Counted from the stretch's first letter, positions 38,400-49,601 are shown. The stretch: 52,358 nucleotides of DNA from Actinomycetota bacterium (GCA_027320695.1 DAHVKW010000002.1:14916-67273); one strand, 5' to 3'. Notes: generated by a model not told the origin, from the sequence alone. Numbers and translations are program-made.

Positions 38400-40073
38400 A
38401 TGCATACTCCTGAAAGACCCTCCAACATTCCGCCCATTGACCGGGCCTTTGGGGCATTTTCGAACGCTCCGCCGTGGCTGATAGAACCTGAGAAACTCGA
38501 ATGGCTGCATTCCATTGACGTTGTTCGTGAAGCTACCAAGCAAGAGATTCCCGAGCTCTTGAAAAAAAGGCTCTTGCCTCCGGGCTTGCGAGTAGCGACC
38601 ACTTTCTATCATCTCGGCAAGGCGCTCGCGGCGTGGAAGCTATTTGACCAAGGCAGGTCCAGTCATCGCTCCAGGTCCGGGCTTGCGCGTCGGCTTAGAA
38701 TGGCCTTTGAAACGCTTGGACCCACCTATATCAAGCTTGGTCAGATAATCTCAAGCGGTGAAGGAATCTTTCCGTCCGAGCTAGTAGACCAGTTCAAATT
38801 ACTGCGCGACCAAGTCAGTCCTGAGCCATTTAATCTCGTGAGGGAAACTATCGAGAGCGAGCTTGGCAAGGACCTCGAGTCAATTTTCTCCGAGTTCGAC
38901 TCCACAGCCATTGCGGCGGCCTCCATTGCGCAGGTCCATCGAGCAAGGCTCAGGACCGGCGAGGAAGTGGTGGTCAAAGTCCAACGATCTACCATCGGGC
39001 ATGTCGTACGCAAAGATCTCGCGGCGCTAAGCTGGTTCGCCCCTGCACTCGTGGGAAGAATCCCAGTCGCCTCGCTGGCAAATCCTCCATCATTGGTACA
39101 GTTATTTGCCGAAACAATTTCGGAGGAGCTCGATTTCAGACTCGAAGCCGCCAACATGCTCGATATCGCGCGGATCCTCATGGAGACAAATCAAACATCA
39201 CTGGTCGTTCCCAGGCCGCATCCAAAATACGTCACACAGAAAGTGCTCGTGATGGAAAAGCTTTCCGGGTTTGCCTGGGATGACGTTGCGGAGATGCGAA
39301 ATGCCGGAATTGACACTTCCGCGGTGATTCGAGCCAGCATGATTACCCTGATGGAAGGGGCACTCATGTTTGGAATCTTCCATGGAGATTTCCACGGAGG
39401 AAACCTTCTCGTCCAACCGGACGGTATTGTTGCGCTGCTCGACTATGGAATTACCGGCCGGCTCTCCGAACCAAAGCGGCTGGCATTCTTGCGTCTTTTG
39501 ATGGGGGCCACCATAAATGACGTCCGAATACAGGTCGCTGCACTTCGCGACCTCGGAGCCCTTCCACCGGATACAGATATCGAGGAAGTGATCGAAGAAC
39601 TCGGATTGGAAGGACCACCGATCGACCCGACAAAACTCACTCCGGAGCAGCTCACGGCACAGGTCAGAGAGGTGACGAAAGCTTTGCTGGGATATGGGGC
39701 AAAGATGCCAAAAGAGCTGATGCTTTTCATTAAGAACATGATCTTTCTCGACTCGTCAATGCCCAAATATGCGCCAGACGTCGATATCTTTGCCGAAATA
39801 ACCTACCTGGCAGCTTACTTCGCCTCGAAACATGGAGAACAAATTACCACCGATGTGGGCATCGATCCAAGGCAGGTGCCGGTGGACCTTCAGAGCGTCA
39901 GGGGGTCCCTTGGTCTTGACGGTTCCGTGGAGCGGATGACATATAGAGAGTTGCATGAAAGACGAGACCTTATTCGAAAACGGATGCTGGCTCGCCAACG
40001 TCCAAAAAAGCGAATTTTGTCCGGTTTGAAGGGGTCCGGAACTCATCCAGAGAATTTCCAAGCACGGCCCTAG
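38400..40073 (+). CDS. AarF/UbiB (ABC1) family protein kinase-like
   Basis: LGPTYIKLGQIISSGEGIFPSELVDQFKLLRDQV, AAASIAQVHRARL, FHGDFHGGNLLVQPDG. Confidence 0.95.
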   Translation: MHTPERPSNIPPIDRAFGAFSNAPPWLIEPEKLEWLHSIDVVREATKQEIPELLKKRLLPPGLRVATTFYHLGKALAAWKLFDQGRSSHRSRSGLARRLRMAFETLGPTYIKLGQIISSGEGIFPSELVDQFKLLRDQVSPEPFNLVRETIESELGKDLESIFSEFDSTAIAAASIAQVHRARLRTGEEVVVKVQRSTIGHVVRKDLAALSWFAPALVGRIPVASLANPPSLVQLFAETISEELDFRLEAANMLDIARILMETNQTSLVVPRPHPKYVTQKVLVMEKLSGFAWDDVAEMRNAGIDTSAVIRASMITLMEGALMFGIFHGDFHGGNLLVQPDGIVALLDYGITGRLSEPKRLAFLRLLMGATINDVRIQVAALRDLGALPPDTDIEEVIEELGLEGPPIDPTKLTPEQLTAQVREVTKALLGYGAKMPKELMLFIKNMIFLDSSMPKYAPDVDIFAEITYLAAYFASKHGEQITTDVGIDPRQVPVDLQSVRGSLGLDGSVERMTYRELHERRDLIRKRMLARQRPKKRILSGLKGSGTHPENFQARP

Positions 40074-40119
40074 AGAATTTCAGCGAACCGAAATATATCA
40101 GCAGTGCATGGAACAAGCA

Positions 40120-40135
40120 ATACCCCTAGTGGTAT
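40120..40135. promoter_or_regulatory. CsoR/CstR-like operator candidate upstream of DUF302 gene
   Basis: ATACCCCTAGTGGTAT imperfect palindrome (ATACC...GGTAT), 45 nt upstream of start. Confidence 0.5.
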
Positions 40136-40179
40136 ACTTACTGATTAACCAGAAGTCATGAAAGATACGAGGTGGAACA

Positions 40180-40551
40180 GTGGCGTTTTACAAGACAGTC
40201 CAAAAGTCCCTAGACGATACGAGGACCGCAATCACCGAGTCGCTTAAAAACTCTGGATTCGGCATACTAACCGAGATCGATGTTTCAGCAACGCTAAAGA
40301 CAAAGATCGGCGTTGAGCGCGATCCATTGATCATTCTTGGGGCCTGCAATCCGAGGCTCGCCAATGACGCGCTAAACCAAGACATCGCATTTTCACTCAT
40401 GATGCCATGCAATGTCGTCCTGAGCAAAGATGGCGACGGCACAAAGATTTCAATAATTGATCCGCACGACCTAATCAACGATGCTGATATGCAGCCTCTT
40501 GCAGACGAGGCCGCGGGCCTATTGAAGACGGCCCTCGACAAAATCGAGTAG
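40180..40551 (+). CDS. DUF302 domain protein
   Basis: 123 aa; GFGILTEIDVSATLKTKIGVERDPLIILGACNPRLANDALNQDIAFSLMMPCNVVL; GTG start. Confidence 0.93.
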   Translation: MAFYKTVQKSLDDTRTAITESLKNSGFGILTEIDVSATLKTKIGVERDPLIILGACNPRLANDALNQDIAFSLMMPCNVVLSKDGDGTKISIIDPHDLINDADMQPLADEAAGLLKTALDKIE

Positions 40552-40624
40552 GACCGCCGCTGGCCATATCCGGCTATTGGGCGCCGACACGGGCCGACAT
40601 AAGGCCAGCTTCGCCAAACGCTAG

Positions 40625-41413
40625 TTACCCAGCATCAAGTGCATTTCGGAATTGTCTCATCAAGTCGAACGCACCCTGGGGACCGCCGCCCGCAAGCAGC
40701 CTTTGCACTAAAGCTGAACCCACAATAACTCCATCTGCTATGCGCGAAACCTGAACAGCCTGCTCAGTCGTAGAGACGCCGACACCTACCAGAACCGGCT
40801 TGTCGGTGTACTCCTTGAGCCTTCGCGCAATCTCCGAAGCCGAGTCTGCGAGGGAATTCCGCACCCCGGTAACTCCCATAAGCCCGATACCGTAAACAAA
40901 CCCTCGGGAATTATCCGCAAGCCGGCGGAGCCGCTCAGGCGAGGAGGAAGGAGCGGCCATCATGACATTGTCAACCCCATTTTCCCTGGCTGACACCATC
41001 CACTCCCCGGCCTCGTCGAGCTGCAGGTCTGGAATAATCGAACCGGAAACGCCACAATCGGCAAGTTCCTTCGCGAACCTGTCATGCCCGGCGTGATGCA
41101 CGATGTTGTAATAAGTCATTATTGCAATCGGGACCGCAAATGACGACCTACGCAGCTCGGACAAAATACCGGCGGGAGTCGCTCCTGCTTCCAGTGCCTT
41201 TTGAGAGGCTTCTTGGATTATAGGCCCGTCCATAATCGGATCGGAAAACGGAATTCCCACTTCCACGGCGTCAGCACCAGCATCAATTACCGCATGCAAA
41301 GCTTCAACCCAGTTCCCAAGCCCCGCAGTTAAATAAGGCACAAGCAGCTTGTTACCGGAGTTCTTCTTGTCCCTCAGCGCCCTCTCCAGGTCTCCCAACG
41401 ATTCGGCTGCCAT
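40625..41413 (-). CDS. trpA: Tryptophan synthase alpha chain
   Basis: VPYLTAGLG, DAVEVGIPFSDPIMDGPIIQEASQKAL; TAATG overlap with trpB. Confidence 0.97.
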   Translation of the reverse strand: MAAESLGDLERALRDKKNSGNKLLVPYLTAGLGNWVEALHAVIDAGADAVEVGIPFSDPIMDGPIIQEASQKALEAGATPAGILSELRRSSFAVPIAIMTYYNIVHHAGHDRFAKELADCGVSGSIIPDLQLDEAGEWMVSARENGVDNVMMAAPSSSPERLRRLADNSRGFVYGIGLMGVTGVRNSLADSASEIARRLKEYTDKPVLVGVGVSTTEQAVQVSRIADGVIVGSALVQRLLAGGGPQGAFDLMRQFRNALDAG

Positions 41414-42579
41414 TAGCTGGTCTCTCCTAGAATCCGGGCGACGGATTCGGCATCTTTGTCGCCACGACCCGACATGGTTATGAGTACGCTGGAACCGAGC
41501 GGGATCGCCTTACCAGCCTCGCGAATCACATAGGCTACCGCATGCGCGGGCTCAAGAGCTGGTATGACTCCTTCCAGTCTGGAAAGGACCTGCAAAGCAT
41601 TCAATACTTCATCGTCGCCTGCGGTAACATAGCTGGCCCTGCCAATTGAAGAAAGGTAGGAGTGCTCTGGACCAACGCCAGGGTAGTCAAGACCTGCAGA
41701 TATCGAATAGGCCTCAAGAACCTGGCCGACATCATCTTGCAGCAGGTTGGAGCGCATCCCGTGAACGATCCCCGGGATCCCGCGGGTAATAGCCGCTCCT
41801 CCTTCGGGTTCAACACCGACTAGCTTGGCCGAGGTATCCACGAATCCTGCGAAAGTTCCCGCGGCATTTGATCCGCCCCCCACGCAGGCGACTACATAAT
41901 CGGGAACCCCGCCATTTAGGATCCCCCGCGTTTGCACCACAGCCTCGTCCCCGATAATTCGCTGAAACTCTCTGACCATGAATGGGTACGGGTGAGGACC
42001 CATCACGGACCCGATGCAATAATGAGTGGTTTCTACGCTGGCAACCCATTCCCTCATTGCCTCATTAATGGCATCCTTTAGAGTGCGCGAACCAGACGTC
42101 ACCGTCACCACTGAAGCTCCCAAGAGCTTCATCCGAAACACGTTGAGTGCCTGACGCGCCACATCTACTTCACCCATATAAATTACGCAGTCAAGGCCTA
42201 AAAGAGCGGCAGCCGTTGCAGTGGCTACACCGTGTTGGCCAGCACCAGTTTCGGCGATCATCCTCGTCTTTCCCATGCGCTTTGTGAGCAAGGCTTGGCC
42301 GATAACGTTATTGATCTTGTGGCTCCCCGTATGAGCCAGATCTTCCCTTTTGAGAAACACCCGAATACCGAACTGTTCCGAGAATCGGCGCAACTCCGTA
42401 ACCGGCGTAGGCCGGCCGCCATATTCGCTCAGGATTCGACGATACTCGTCTGTAAATTCCCTGTCGGCCCACGCTTCACCAAAGGCTTCCTCGAGCTTGA
42501 AACACGCTGGAATCAGGGACTCTGGCACAAACCGGCCGCCAAACTCCCCAAAACGACCAGATGCCGATGGCATACCCAT
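41413..42579 (-). CDS. trpB: Tryptophan synthase beta chain
   Basis: [53 protein letters not shown]. Confidence 0.98.
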   Translation of the reverse strand: MGMPSASGRFGEFGGRFVPESLIPACFKLEEAFGEAWADREFTDEYRRILSEYGGRPTPVTELRRFSEQFGIRVFLKREDLAHTGSHKINNVIGQALLTKRMGKTRMIAETGAGQHGVATATAAALLGLDCVIYMGEVDVARQALNVFRMKLLGASVVTVTSGSRTLKDAINEAMREWVASVETTHYCIGSVMGPHPYPFMVREFQRIIGDEAVVQTRGILNGGVPDYVVACVGGGSNAAGTFAGFVDTSAKLVGVEPEGGAAITRGIPGIVHGMRSNLLQDDVGQVLEAYSISAGLDYPGVGPEHSYLSSIGRASYVTAGDDEVLNALQVLSRLEGVIPALEPAHAVAYVIREAGKAIPLGSSVLITMSGRGDKDAESVARILGETS

Positions 42580-42584
42580 GATGC

Positions 42585-43316
42585 TCAAGGTTCTTCCTCC
42601 CAATCAAATACCCCTTCATTCGAACTCTGCAGCATTGCGGTCTTCTGTGCGATCAGATCCTTCAGAAATGGATTCATACCCGACTCGGGGTCCTCCAGAA
42701 CGCCGTGAACCTCCGAAAGCGCAGCCTTGGATCTCGAGATGAAAGCTCTCAACTTTGCAGGATCCTTCTTGCCGGGCCGGGCTTCAACGCCCGATGAAAC
42801 ATCAACCCCAAACGGTTTGACGATCCTTATCGCCTCCACGACGTTACCGGGACTCAATCCGCCCGCCAATATCAAGCGCACGTTTGTTGAAAGGCCCTTG
42901 ATTCCAGACCAGTCAAATGGCTGTCCGGAACCCGGAACAGCCGAGTCCATTAATACAGCGCTTACTTTATATTGCGAAATCCTCTCCAGAGACGGCAGCT
43001 CGCCGGAAAATCCCTTCAACACCACTGGAATGCGAGAGGCTACGTACTCCACACCTTGTGGACCTTCGGAACCATAGAGCTGCGCACCCGTAAGTCCGAT
43101 CTCGTGAACAATCCTTATCACCGAATCCGGGCGCTCGTTGACAAATACCCCGATCGTCATAACTTCAGAAGGCAACTGCCTTACTATGTCCTTGACCTGT
43201 TCTTTGGTTACCTGTCGCGGAGATGGCGCGAATATAAAGCCGACCGCGTCGGCCCCCAGCGCCACGGACAGCAATGCGTCACCTTCATTAGTAATGCCGC
43301 AAATCTTGACAAACAT
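42585..43316 (-). CDS. trpF: Phosphoribosylanthranilate isomerase
   Basis: [64 protein letters not shown]. Confidence 0.96.
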   Translation of the reverse strand: MFVKICGITNEGDALLSVALGADAVGFIFAPSPRQVTKEQVKDIVRQLPSEVMTIGVFVNERPDSVIRIVHEIGLTGAQLYGSEGPQGVEYVASRIPVVLKGFSGELPSLERISQYKVSAVLMDSAVPGSGQPFDWSGIKGLSTNVRLILAGGLSPGNVVEAIRIVKPFGVDVSSGVEARPGKKDPAKLRAFISRSKAALSEVHGVLEDPESGMNPFLKDLIAQKTAMLQSSNEGVFDWEEEP

Positions 43317-44111
43317 TTAGATATCGCCTCGGCCAGCCTGGAGAAGTCCAATTAGCGAGACCCCTGGATCTCTCGACGTCACTAGCGATTCTCCGATGAG
43401 CGCTGCGTCATAACCCAGCTGCGCAAGCGTGCGCATCTGGTCCGCCGTAGAGATCCCTGATTCGCATACTTTGACGGCAGGCGCGCTGAACAGGGCACCC
43501 AGAACCTGAGCTTTACTTCTGTCAACCTCGAACGTAGCAAGGCTCCGTTGATTTACACCTATTAGGTCTGCTCCGATATCCCGTGCCCGCGCAAGCTCTG
43601 ACTCGTCGTGCACTTCCACTAATACGTCCAATCCAACTTCCTTGGCTACGCCATAAAATTCCGCCAATTCCTGGCCCGAAAGAGCCGCGACAATCAAGAG
43701 CACCGCATCCGCGCCATGGAGCTTTGTATCCAGCACGTCGTTGACGCTGACTGTGAAATCCTTTCGCAAAAGAGGAATTCTTACAGCGTTCCTCACATTT
43801 GACAAATCATCGAGCGAACCAGAAAAATACTTTTCATCGGTAAGTATGCTTATACAGCTCGCTCCATTCATTTCATACGATTTTGCCAACGCCACCGGGT
43901 TCAATGCGGAATTGAGTTCGCCCTTTGAGGGCGACTTCCTTTTGATCTCGGCGATAATTGATACTCCCCCGCCCCTGAGTGCTTCTCTAAACCCTCTGCA
44001 GGGACCTGAGTCCAAGGCGAGCTTCAATAGGTCGCTCGTCCTTCTAGTGTCGGACCTAGCCCATGCACGGTGATCTGAGATGATTTTGTCTAAATAAGTA
44101 GCCATTGTCAA
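43317..44111 (-). CDS. trpC: Indole-3-glycerol phosphate synthase
   Basis: IIAEIKRKSPSKGELN, SILTDEKYFSGSLDDL, LLRKDFTV, IGVNQRSLATFEVD. Confidence 0.97.
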   Translation of the reverse strand: MTMATYLDKIISDHRAWARSDTRRTSDLLKLALDSGPCRGFREALRGGGVSIIAEIKRKSPSKGELNSALNPVALAKSYEMNGASCISILTDEKYFSGSLDDLSNVRNAVRIPLLRKDFTVSVNDVLDTKLHGADAVLLIVAALSGQELAEFYGVAKEVGLDVLVEVHDESELARARDIGADLIGVNQRSLATFEVDRSKAQVLGALFSAPAVKVCESGISTADQMRTLAQLGYDAALIGESLVTSRDPGVSLIGLLQAGRGDI

Positions 44112-44181
44112 TTAGATGTTATTTGCCCCGCTGCAACATTGCTGATCCTGCCGAGAATTACCTCTCAACGAACCCCAAATA

Positions 44182-45105
44182 CTAGCGTTGCGCGGACTCC
44201 AGCGCCTTATCCAAAGTCCCTAACTCCACGGAATAGACATCGCAAAGTCCAGTGGATACTTTGGCAAAGTACTCCCCGCCAAGCCTGTGAATAAATCCCA
44301 ACGCAATCCCGCAATTGCTACGGTCGTAATACCGGTAGGAGGCAATCGTGAATGCCGGCTTGCCGTCAACGTCGAACTCAAGGCCGTCCAAGGTGGTTGA
44401 CTCCCTGTCAAGAAAGCGGATCAGGAAATTAGACAGCCGCCTGGGAGTTCTGTAGCCTCTCGAATCCACCCTTGCGATGAGCTCCTGACCCGTGTAGCAC
44501 CCCTTGCTAAAATCGGCGCTGCTCCTTATGTATAGTTCTCCCAGTTCCATGGGATTCATTCCTGCCGTAATCTCAAAACCCCAGGCCGGCTCGCCCGCCA
44601 AGATTCTGGCGGTCATAGAACGATCAAAAAACTCCACGTCAGATAGAAAGCCCGCAATCTCACTGCCTCCAACGGTGAAATAGTGCTCCTTTACAAATAT
44701 CTCACCCACCTGTCGCTGAGGGGATGAAGCCGAACCATCGATCTTGTGGTCCACAATGCGCGATAATTCCGCGGTCTCAACCTCGCTTCCGCCAGACAGA
44801 TGCAGCGTGCAGCCAGACCTGAAGGCGAAACTCACCTTCGTGCGCAGACGGAACCGCTCCAATCTCTTTTGAACTTCTACTCCAGTCCCGAAAGGCGAAA
44901 AGAGCGCGTAATCATTCTCTCCCAGCTTCTGAACTCCGAGAGGAGCAATCAAGGTGCCATCCGGCTCAAGAAGGAGCGACCTCTGGGCCTGGCCCAAAAC
45001 AAGCGATTCGATACCAGCGGAGATCTGCCCATTCAGGTATACCATGGCCTGTTCGCCAGATACAAGCACCGCATCCGCTTCTTCGATCCAAATCCGTGAG
45101 CTCAT
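44182..45105 (-). CDS. ygfZ: Folate-binding YgfZ-like protein
   Basis: FSKGCYTGQELIARVDSRGY, a YgfZ/GcvT-like signature (KGCYxGQE). Confidence 0.9.
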   Translation of the reverse strand: MSSRIWIEEADAVLVSGEQAMVYLNGQISAGIESLVLGQAQRSLLLEPDGTLIAPLGVQKLGENDYALFSPFGTGVEVQKRLERFRLRTKVSFAFRSGCTLHLSGGSEVETAELSRIVDHKIDGSASSPQRQVGEIFVKEHYFTVGGSEIAGFLSDVEFFDRSMTARILAGEPAWGFEITAGMNPMELGELYIRSSADFSKGCYTGQELIARVDSRGYRTPRRLSNFLIRFLDRESTTLDGLEFDVDGKPAFTIASYRYYDRSNCGIALGFIHRLGGEYFAKVSTGLCDVYSVELGTLDKALESAQR

Positions 45106-45157
45106 CCGTCACTCACCATCCTCTCCATCGATACGGCTCGCAAAACCCGGTATTTCG

Positions 45158-46678
45158 TTAAAGATCCCCAGCATCAAACTTTCGGGCTGCCGATACCGCA
45201 ATTAAAAGGGCTCGGGCTTTATTGGAGCACTCGGCATCCTCTGCCTCGGGATCGGAGTCCGCAACTATTCCAGCGCCAGCCTGAATGAACGCTTTTCCCT
45301 TAGAGTTGCAGAACAGAGTCCTAATTGCGATTGCGGCATCCAAATTGCCAGAAAAGTCGACATAACCGATAAATCCGGCATATGGCCCGCGTTTCACAGG
45401 CTCAAGTTCATTGATGATTTCCATAGCCCTAACTTTGGGTGCGCCAGAGACCGTGCCTGCGGGCAGCGTGGCTCGGAGCACGTCAATTGCAGTGCGGTCA
45501 GACCTCTTCTTTGCAGACACCTGCGACGTCATGTGCATAACGTGCGAGTACCGTTCCAACACCATCAGCTCATCCATCGCCTCGGTATTGAACTCCGCAA
45601 CCCTTCCCACGTCATTCCGGGCCAAATCGACCAGCATTACGTGCTCTGCGACTTCCTTTGGGTGCTCCAACAGCTCCGCGGCGAGAGCCTGGTCTTCAAG
45701 ATCGGACGTGCCCCGGGGCCTCGTCCCGGCAATGGGCCTCGAAATTACGCGGTCGCCAACCACCTTGACCATAGGCTCGGGAGACGATCCGGCAACAGAG
45801 ATCGATCCGAATCTCAGCAAATACATATAAGGCGAGGGGTTCAATTGGCGCAAAACCCTGTAAAAGTCGACCGGATGCGCGCCTAGATCAAAAGAAAATC
45901 GCTTTGACAGAACCACCTGGAAAATTTCTCCAGCCGCGATGTATTCCTTGGCGACTTTAACCGCGTTGCAATAATCCTCAGACGAGAGAGAACTATTTGC
46001 TCCGACAGGATCGGTGGAAGCGTCAATCGACAGCTTCAGCGAACCCGGGGATGAAGCGCTCAGCTCAATCCACATTTCGTTGACCCGGGCGAGCCCTTCG
46101 CGATATTTGATGTTCAGCTCTTCAGCCGACAGACCCGGACCTGCCAGAACATTAGATATCAAGATTATTTTTTGTTTCCAATGGTCGAAAACAGCAATAT
46201 CGCCGATTAGGCGCATCATAGCGTCAGGAAAGCCGTATTCGTCGGGAGGTGCCGGAGGTAGTTCCTCGATCTCCCTTATTACGTCATAACCCATATATCC
46301 GACAAAACCGGCGTGGAGAGGTGACAGATCACCCAGATCTGCCGCTTTAATATTTGACAGCAATGACTCGAGCGTCGATAGAAATCCAACTTGGGCTTCC
46401 GGCAACGGTAACTCGACGTCGCCCGAGACTTGAAGTCTCCCCGACACCAGGGAGACTTCAGCCAAGGTATTTCGCCCAACGAATGAAAACCTTGACCACC
46501 GTTCGCCCTTGTCCACAGATTCCAGGAGAAATCCCTCTTTCTCGTACCCGACAAGAGCGAGAAAGGCCGAAACAGGCGTCAGCGTGTCAGCAAGATACTG
46601 GCGGTAAACAGGTATCAGCTGATGGCCGTCGCCAAGATGGTAGGCGTGCAGAAAGTCGTCAAAACTACTCGAATTCAT
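45158..46678 (-). CDS. trpE: Anthranilate synthase component I
   Basis: GEIFQVVLSKRF, PSPYMYLLRFGSISVAGSSPEPMVKV, RPIAGTRPRG, VDLARNDVGRVA, GAPKVRAMEIINELEP. Confidence 0.97.
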   Translation of the reverse strand: MNSSSFDDFLHAYHLGDGHQLIPVYRQYLADTLTPVSAFLALVGYEKEGFLLESVDKGERWSRFSFVGRNTLAEVSLVSGRLQVSGDVELPLPEAQVGFLSTLESLLSNIKAADLGDLSPLHAGFVGYMGYDVIREIEELPPAPPDEYGFPDAMMRLIGDIAVFDHWKQKIILISNVLAGPGLSAEELNIKYREGLARVNEMWIELSASSPGSLKLSIDASTDPVGANSSLSSEDYCNAVKVAKEYIAAGEIFQVVLSKRFSFDLGAHPVDFYRVLRQLNPSPYMYLLRFGSISVAGSSPEPMVKVVGDRVISRPIAGTRPRGTSDLEDQALAAELLEHPKEVAEHVMLVDLARNDVGRVAEFNTEAMDELMVLERYSHVMHMTSQVSAKKRSDRTAIDVLRATLPAGTVSGAPKVRAMEIINELEPVKRGPYAGFIGYVDFSGNLDAAIAIRTLFCNSKGKAFIQAGAGIVADSDPEAEDAECSNKARALLIAVSAARKFDAGDL

Positions 46679-47059
46679 CTACTCCACGGTCTCGCTTCCG
46701 TTCGCCATTCCTCTGTAGAAGCAGCTGAAATTTCCAGTGTGGCATGCACCCTTTCCCAGCTGCTCTACCTCTATCAAAATGGTGTCGCCATCGCAGTCAA
46801 TCGCCATGTCAAGAACGTTCTGGCGATCTCCCGAGGTTTCGCCTTTGGCCCATAGCTCCTTGCGCGACCTTGACCAAAACCACGTTCGTCCAGTTTCTAT
46901 CGTCTTCGCCAAGGATTCCTTATTCATCCAAGCCATCATCAAAACCGAACCCGACTTCCTTTCCTGGACTATAGCTGGAACCAAGCCGTCGGTCGAAAAC
47001 CGTACTAGGGAGATCAAGTCATCGGGCAAAATGCGCGTATTGAAGTTGTCTGAGATCAT
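46679..47059 (-). CDS. hisI: Phosphoribosyl-AMP cyclohydrolase
   Basis: [78 protein letters not shown]. Confidence 0.98.
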   Translation of the reverse strand: MISDNFNTRILPDDLISLVRFSTDGLVPAIVQERKSGSVLMMAWMNKESLAKTIETGRTWFWSRSRKELWAKGETSGDRQNVLDMAIDCDGDTILIEVEQLGKGACHTGNFSCFYRGMANGSETVE

Positions 47060-47385
47060 AGGTAGAGCCCCGTCTCGTTCTCATTGCTCGCAGAGGCCAC
47101 CGCGTGAATATCCCTTTCGCGCAGTATCAAATAATCCTCTCCCTGGACCTCGACCTCATACCGATCCTCAGGGGAGAACAACACTTTGTTGCCAGACTGA
47201 ATAGATCGGACATTGGGACCAACAGCCACCACTTCAGCCCAGACTAGGCGCTTTGCCACCTGCGCAGTAGCAGGAATCAGAATGCCCGCTCTTGAGTGGC
47301 GTTCGCCATCATTGTTCGGGATTTCCACCAGCACCCTGTCGGTGAGCATGGTTATCGGTAGACGTTCATTGGACGAGATCATCAT
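47056..47385 (-). CDS. GroES (Cpn10)-family protein, short actinobacterial type
   Basis: [29 protein letters not shown]...[11 protein letters not shown]...[32 protein letters not shown]; start at [14 protein letters not shown] overlap with hisI. Confidence 0.88.
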   Translation of the reverse strand: MMISSNERLPITMLTDRVLVEIPNNDGERHSRAGILIPATAQVAKRLVWAEVVAVGPNVRSIQSGNKVLFSPEDRYEVEVQGEDYLILRERDIHAVASASNENETGLYL

Positions 47386-47416
47386 AATTAACCTAACTTG
47401 AAAAGTATTGACATGG

Positions 47417-48184
47417 CTAGCAACCGTATGGTCGAACAGACACTCCAGACCGCAGGAGTTCATCTTTAACCGCTCTGACTGTAATTTCGCCGAAATGAAA
47501 TACAGACGCTGCCAGAAGAGCATCCGCGTGACCAGAAACAGCCCCTTCGACAAAGTGTGAAATCTTACCTACGCCTCCACTTGCAATCACAGGAATCGAC
47601 AGTGCATCGGCGACTAGACTCGTTAGCGAGACGTCGAATCCATCTCTTGTACCATCGCGATCCATCGAAGTCAAGAGAATCTCCCCTGCCCCCAAAGACT
47701 GCGCCTGAAGGGCCCACTCAGTTACATCTATACCGGTTGCAACTCTTCCGCCATGGGTATAGACCTCGTAGCTGGATTCGCCCGCCATCTTGGCATCTAT
47801 TGCCACGACCACGCACTGGGAGCCGAACTCGAAGGCGATGTCACTTACGAGTTTAGGGTTGGCGATTGCCGCGGAATTTATTGACACTTTGTCTGCGCCA
47901 GAGCGAAGCATTAATCTGGCGTCGTCATTTGACCGGATTCCACCCCCAACGGTAAATGGAATAAACACCTTTTGCGCAGTAGCGAGAACGACTTCCGCCA
48001 TTATTTCCCTGGCGTCGGACGAAGCTGTTATGTCAAGAAAAACAAGTTCGTCGGCGCCGGACTGATCGTAGAACTCAGCCAGTTCAACAGGATCGCCTGC
48101 ATCGCGGAGCGATACGAAATTCACGCCTTTTACGACGCGGCCCTTGTCCACGTCGAGACAGGGAATTACCCTCACGTTCGGCAT
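47417..48184 (-). CDS. hisF: Imidazole glycerol phosphate synthase cyclase subunit
   Basis: [51 protein letters not shown]. Confidence 0.98.
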   Translation of the reverse strand: MPNVRVIPCLDVDKGRVVKGVNFVSLRDAGDPVELAEFYDQSGADELVFLDITASSDAREIMAEVVLATAQKVFIPFTVGGGIRSNDDARLMLRSGADKVSINSAAIANPKLVSDIAFEFGSQCVVVAIDAKMAGESSYEVYTHGGRVATGIDVTEWALQAQSLGAGEILLTSMDRDGTRDGFDVSLTSLVADALSIPVIASGGVGKISHFVEGAVSGHADALLAASVFHFGEITVRAVKDELLRSGVSVRPYGC

Positions 48185-48921
48185 AGCTTCACAGCCTCTC
48201 CCACATCAAGTCTGCCATCATGGATTGCTCGACCGGAAATTGCTCCGAAAAGTCCGCTTCCGCGAACATTTAAACTCTTCAGGCTGGCAAGATCTTCAAG
48301 GCCGGACACTCCGCCGGATGCGATCACGCTAATCCCGTGATCTGCGCCAAACTCCAGCAAAAGCTTCAGGGTTTCGAGGTCGGGGCCTTCCAGCGTGCCG
48401 TCTCGGCTAATGTCGGTGGCAATCACTGCCGACGCGCCCCGCGCCGCAAGCTCGGGAAGCACCTCAAAGAGATCCTTTCCTGAACGTTCAAGCCAGCCTT
48501 TTAGCGCCACCTCTCGTTTACCGTCCAGCCTGCGGTAATCCAGACCTACTGCAACACCATCAGAACGTATCGCAGCCACCTGTTCAACGAGTTCCGGATT
48601 ATCGATAGCCATGGTTCCAATGATCACCCGTGCCACTCCGGCATCGAACAGCTCTTCAGCATCTGCAATCGACCGGATTCCGCCGCCAACTTCAACGCTG
48701 ATGTGAAGAGTTTGGCAGATACCTCTGATAACATCCCGGTTTGGACCGAACCTTGAACGCGCGGCATCCAGATCGACCAGGTGCAGCCATCGCGCTCCGC
48801 GAGCCTGAATCGCCTCTGCCGCCTCCAAGGGATCCCCATAGGTGATCTGACGGTCGAAATCCCCCTGAACCAGCCTCACGCACTGCCCTTCGATCAGATC
48901 GATCGCCGGCATGAACTCCAT
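48172..48921 (-). CDS. hisA: 1-(5-phosphoribosyl)-5-[(5-phosphoribosylamino)methylideneamino]imidazole-4-carboxamide isomerase
   Basis: [55 protein letters not shown]. Confidence 0.96.
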   Translation of the reverse strand: MEFMPAIDLIEGQCVRLVQGDFDRQITYGDPLEAAEAIQARGARWLHLVDLDAARSRFGPNRDVIRGICQTLHISVEVGGGIRSIADAEELFDAGVARVIIGTMAIDNPELVEQVAAIRSDGVAVGLDYRRLDGKREVALKGWLERSGKDLFEVLPELAARGASAVIATDISRDGTLEGPDLETLKLLLEFGADHGISVIASGGVSGLEDLASLKSLNVRGSGLFGAISGRAIHDGRLDVGEAVKLCRT

Positions 48922-49545
48922 TTATACCGACGCCTTTCGCTCGCAGTACTCAAAAAAATTAGAAAGAAGCTTCAACCCGGTGCCTGACGACTTCTCCGGA
49001 TGAAACTGAGTACCGAAAATGTTCTTGCTAGAAACTGCGGCGCTGAAACCACTACCATAGTTGCATTTTGCAACTGTGTCGTCAGTTATATCAGGGGCGT
49101 ACGAGTGCACAAAATAAAACCAGGGATCATTGGGAAGACTCTCAAACAGAAAACTTTTCTCCCCTTTATTCACATATTCAACCTGATTCCAGGCCATGTT
49201 GGGTACCTTCGGCGCTCCCTCAAGCCGCCTGACCCACCCATCAATCAGGCCAAGTCCGGGAACTTCGGGGGACTCCTCGGAGCCTTTGTAAAGCAATTGC
49301 ATGCCAACGCAGATTCCCAGCAGAGGAATCTCCAAATCGACAGCCTTCATCACCATAGACCCAAGTCCGCTGGAATGAAGCGCCGTGACACAGGCGCCAA
49401 AGGACCCTACTCCGGGCATGATTATTCCAGTCACACCAGAAAGGTCGACTGGCTGATCCACTAGCTCAGCATCGGCACCTATTCGCACTAGTGCTTTCTG
49501 GGCGGAGCCCAAATTTCCAATTCCGTAATCAGTAACGACTATCAA
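48922..49545 (-). CDS. hisH: Imidazole glycerol phosphate synthase glutaminase subunit
   Basis: VVTDYGIGNLGSAQKALVRIG, PGVGSFGACV, GICVGMQLLYKGSEE, GTQFHPEKSS. Confidence 0.98.
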   Translation of the reverse strand: MIVVTDYGIGNLGSAQKALVRIGADAELVDQPVDLSGVTGIIMPGVGSFGACVTALHSSGLGSMVMKAVDLEIPLLGICVGMQLLYKGSEESPEVPGLGLIDGWVRRLEGAPKVPNMAWNQVEYVNKGEKSFLFESLPNDPWFYFVHSYAPDITDDTVAKCNYGSGFSAAVSSKNIFGTQFHPEKSSGTGLKLLSNFFEYCERKASV

Positions 49546-49601
49546 CTAGATTCCTAACAACCGCCTCGATCATTCACGAGCCTGTCTTTAAACGATATAA
49601 A

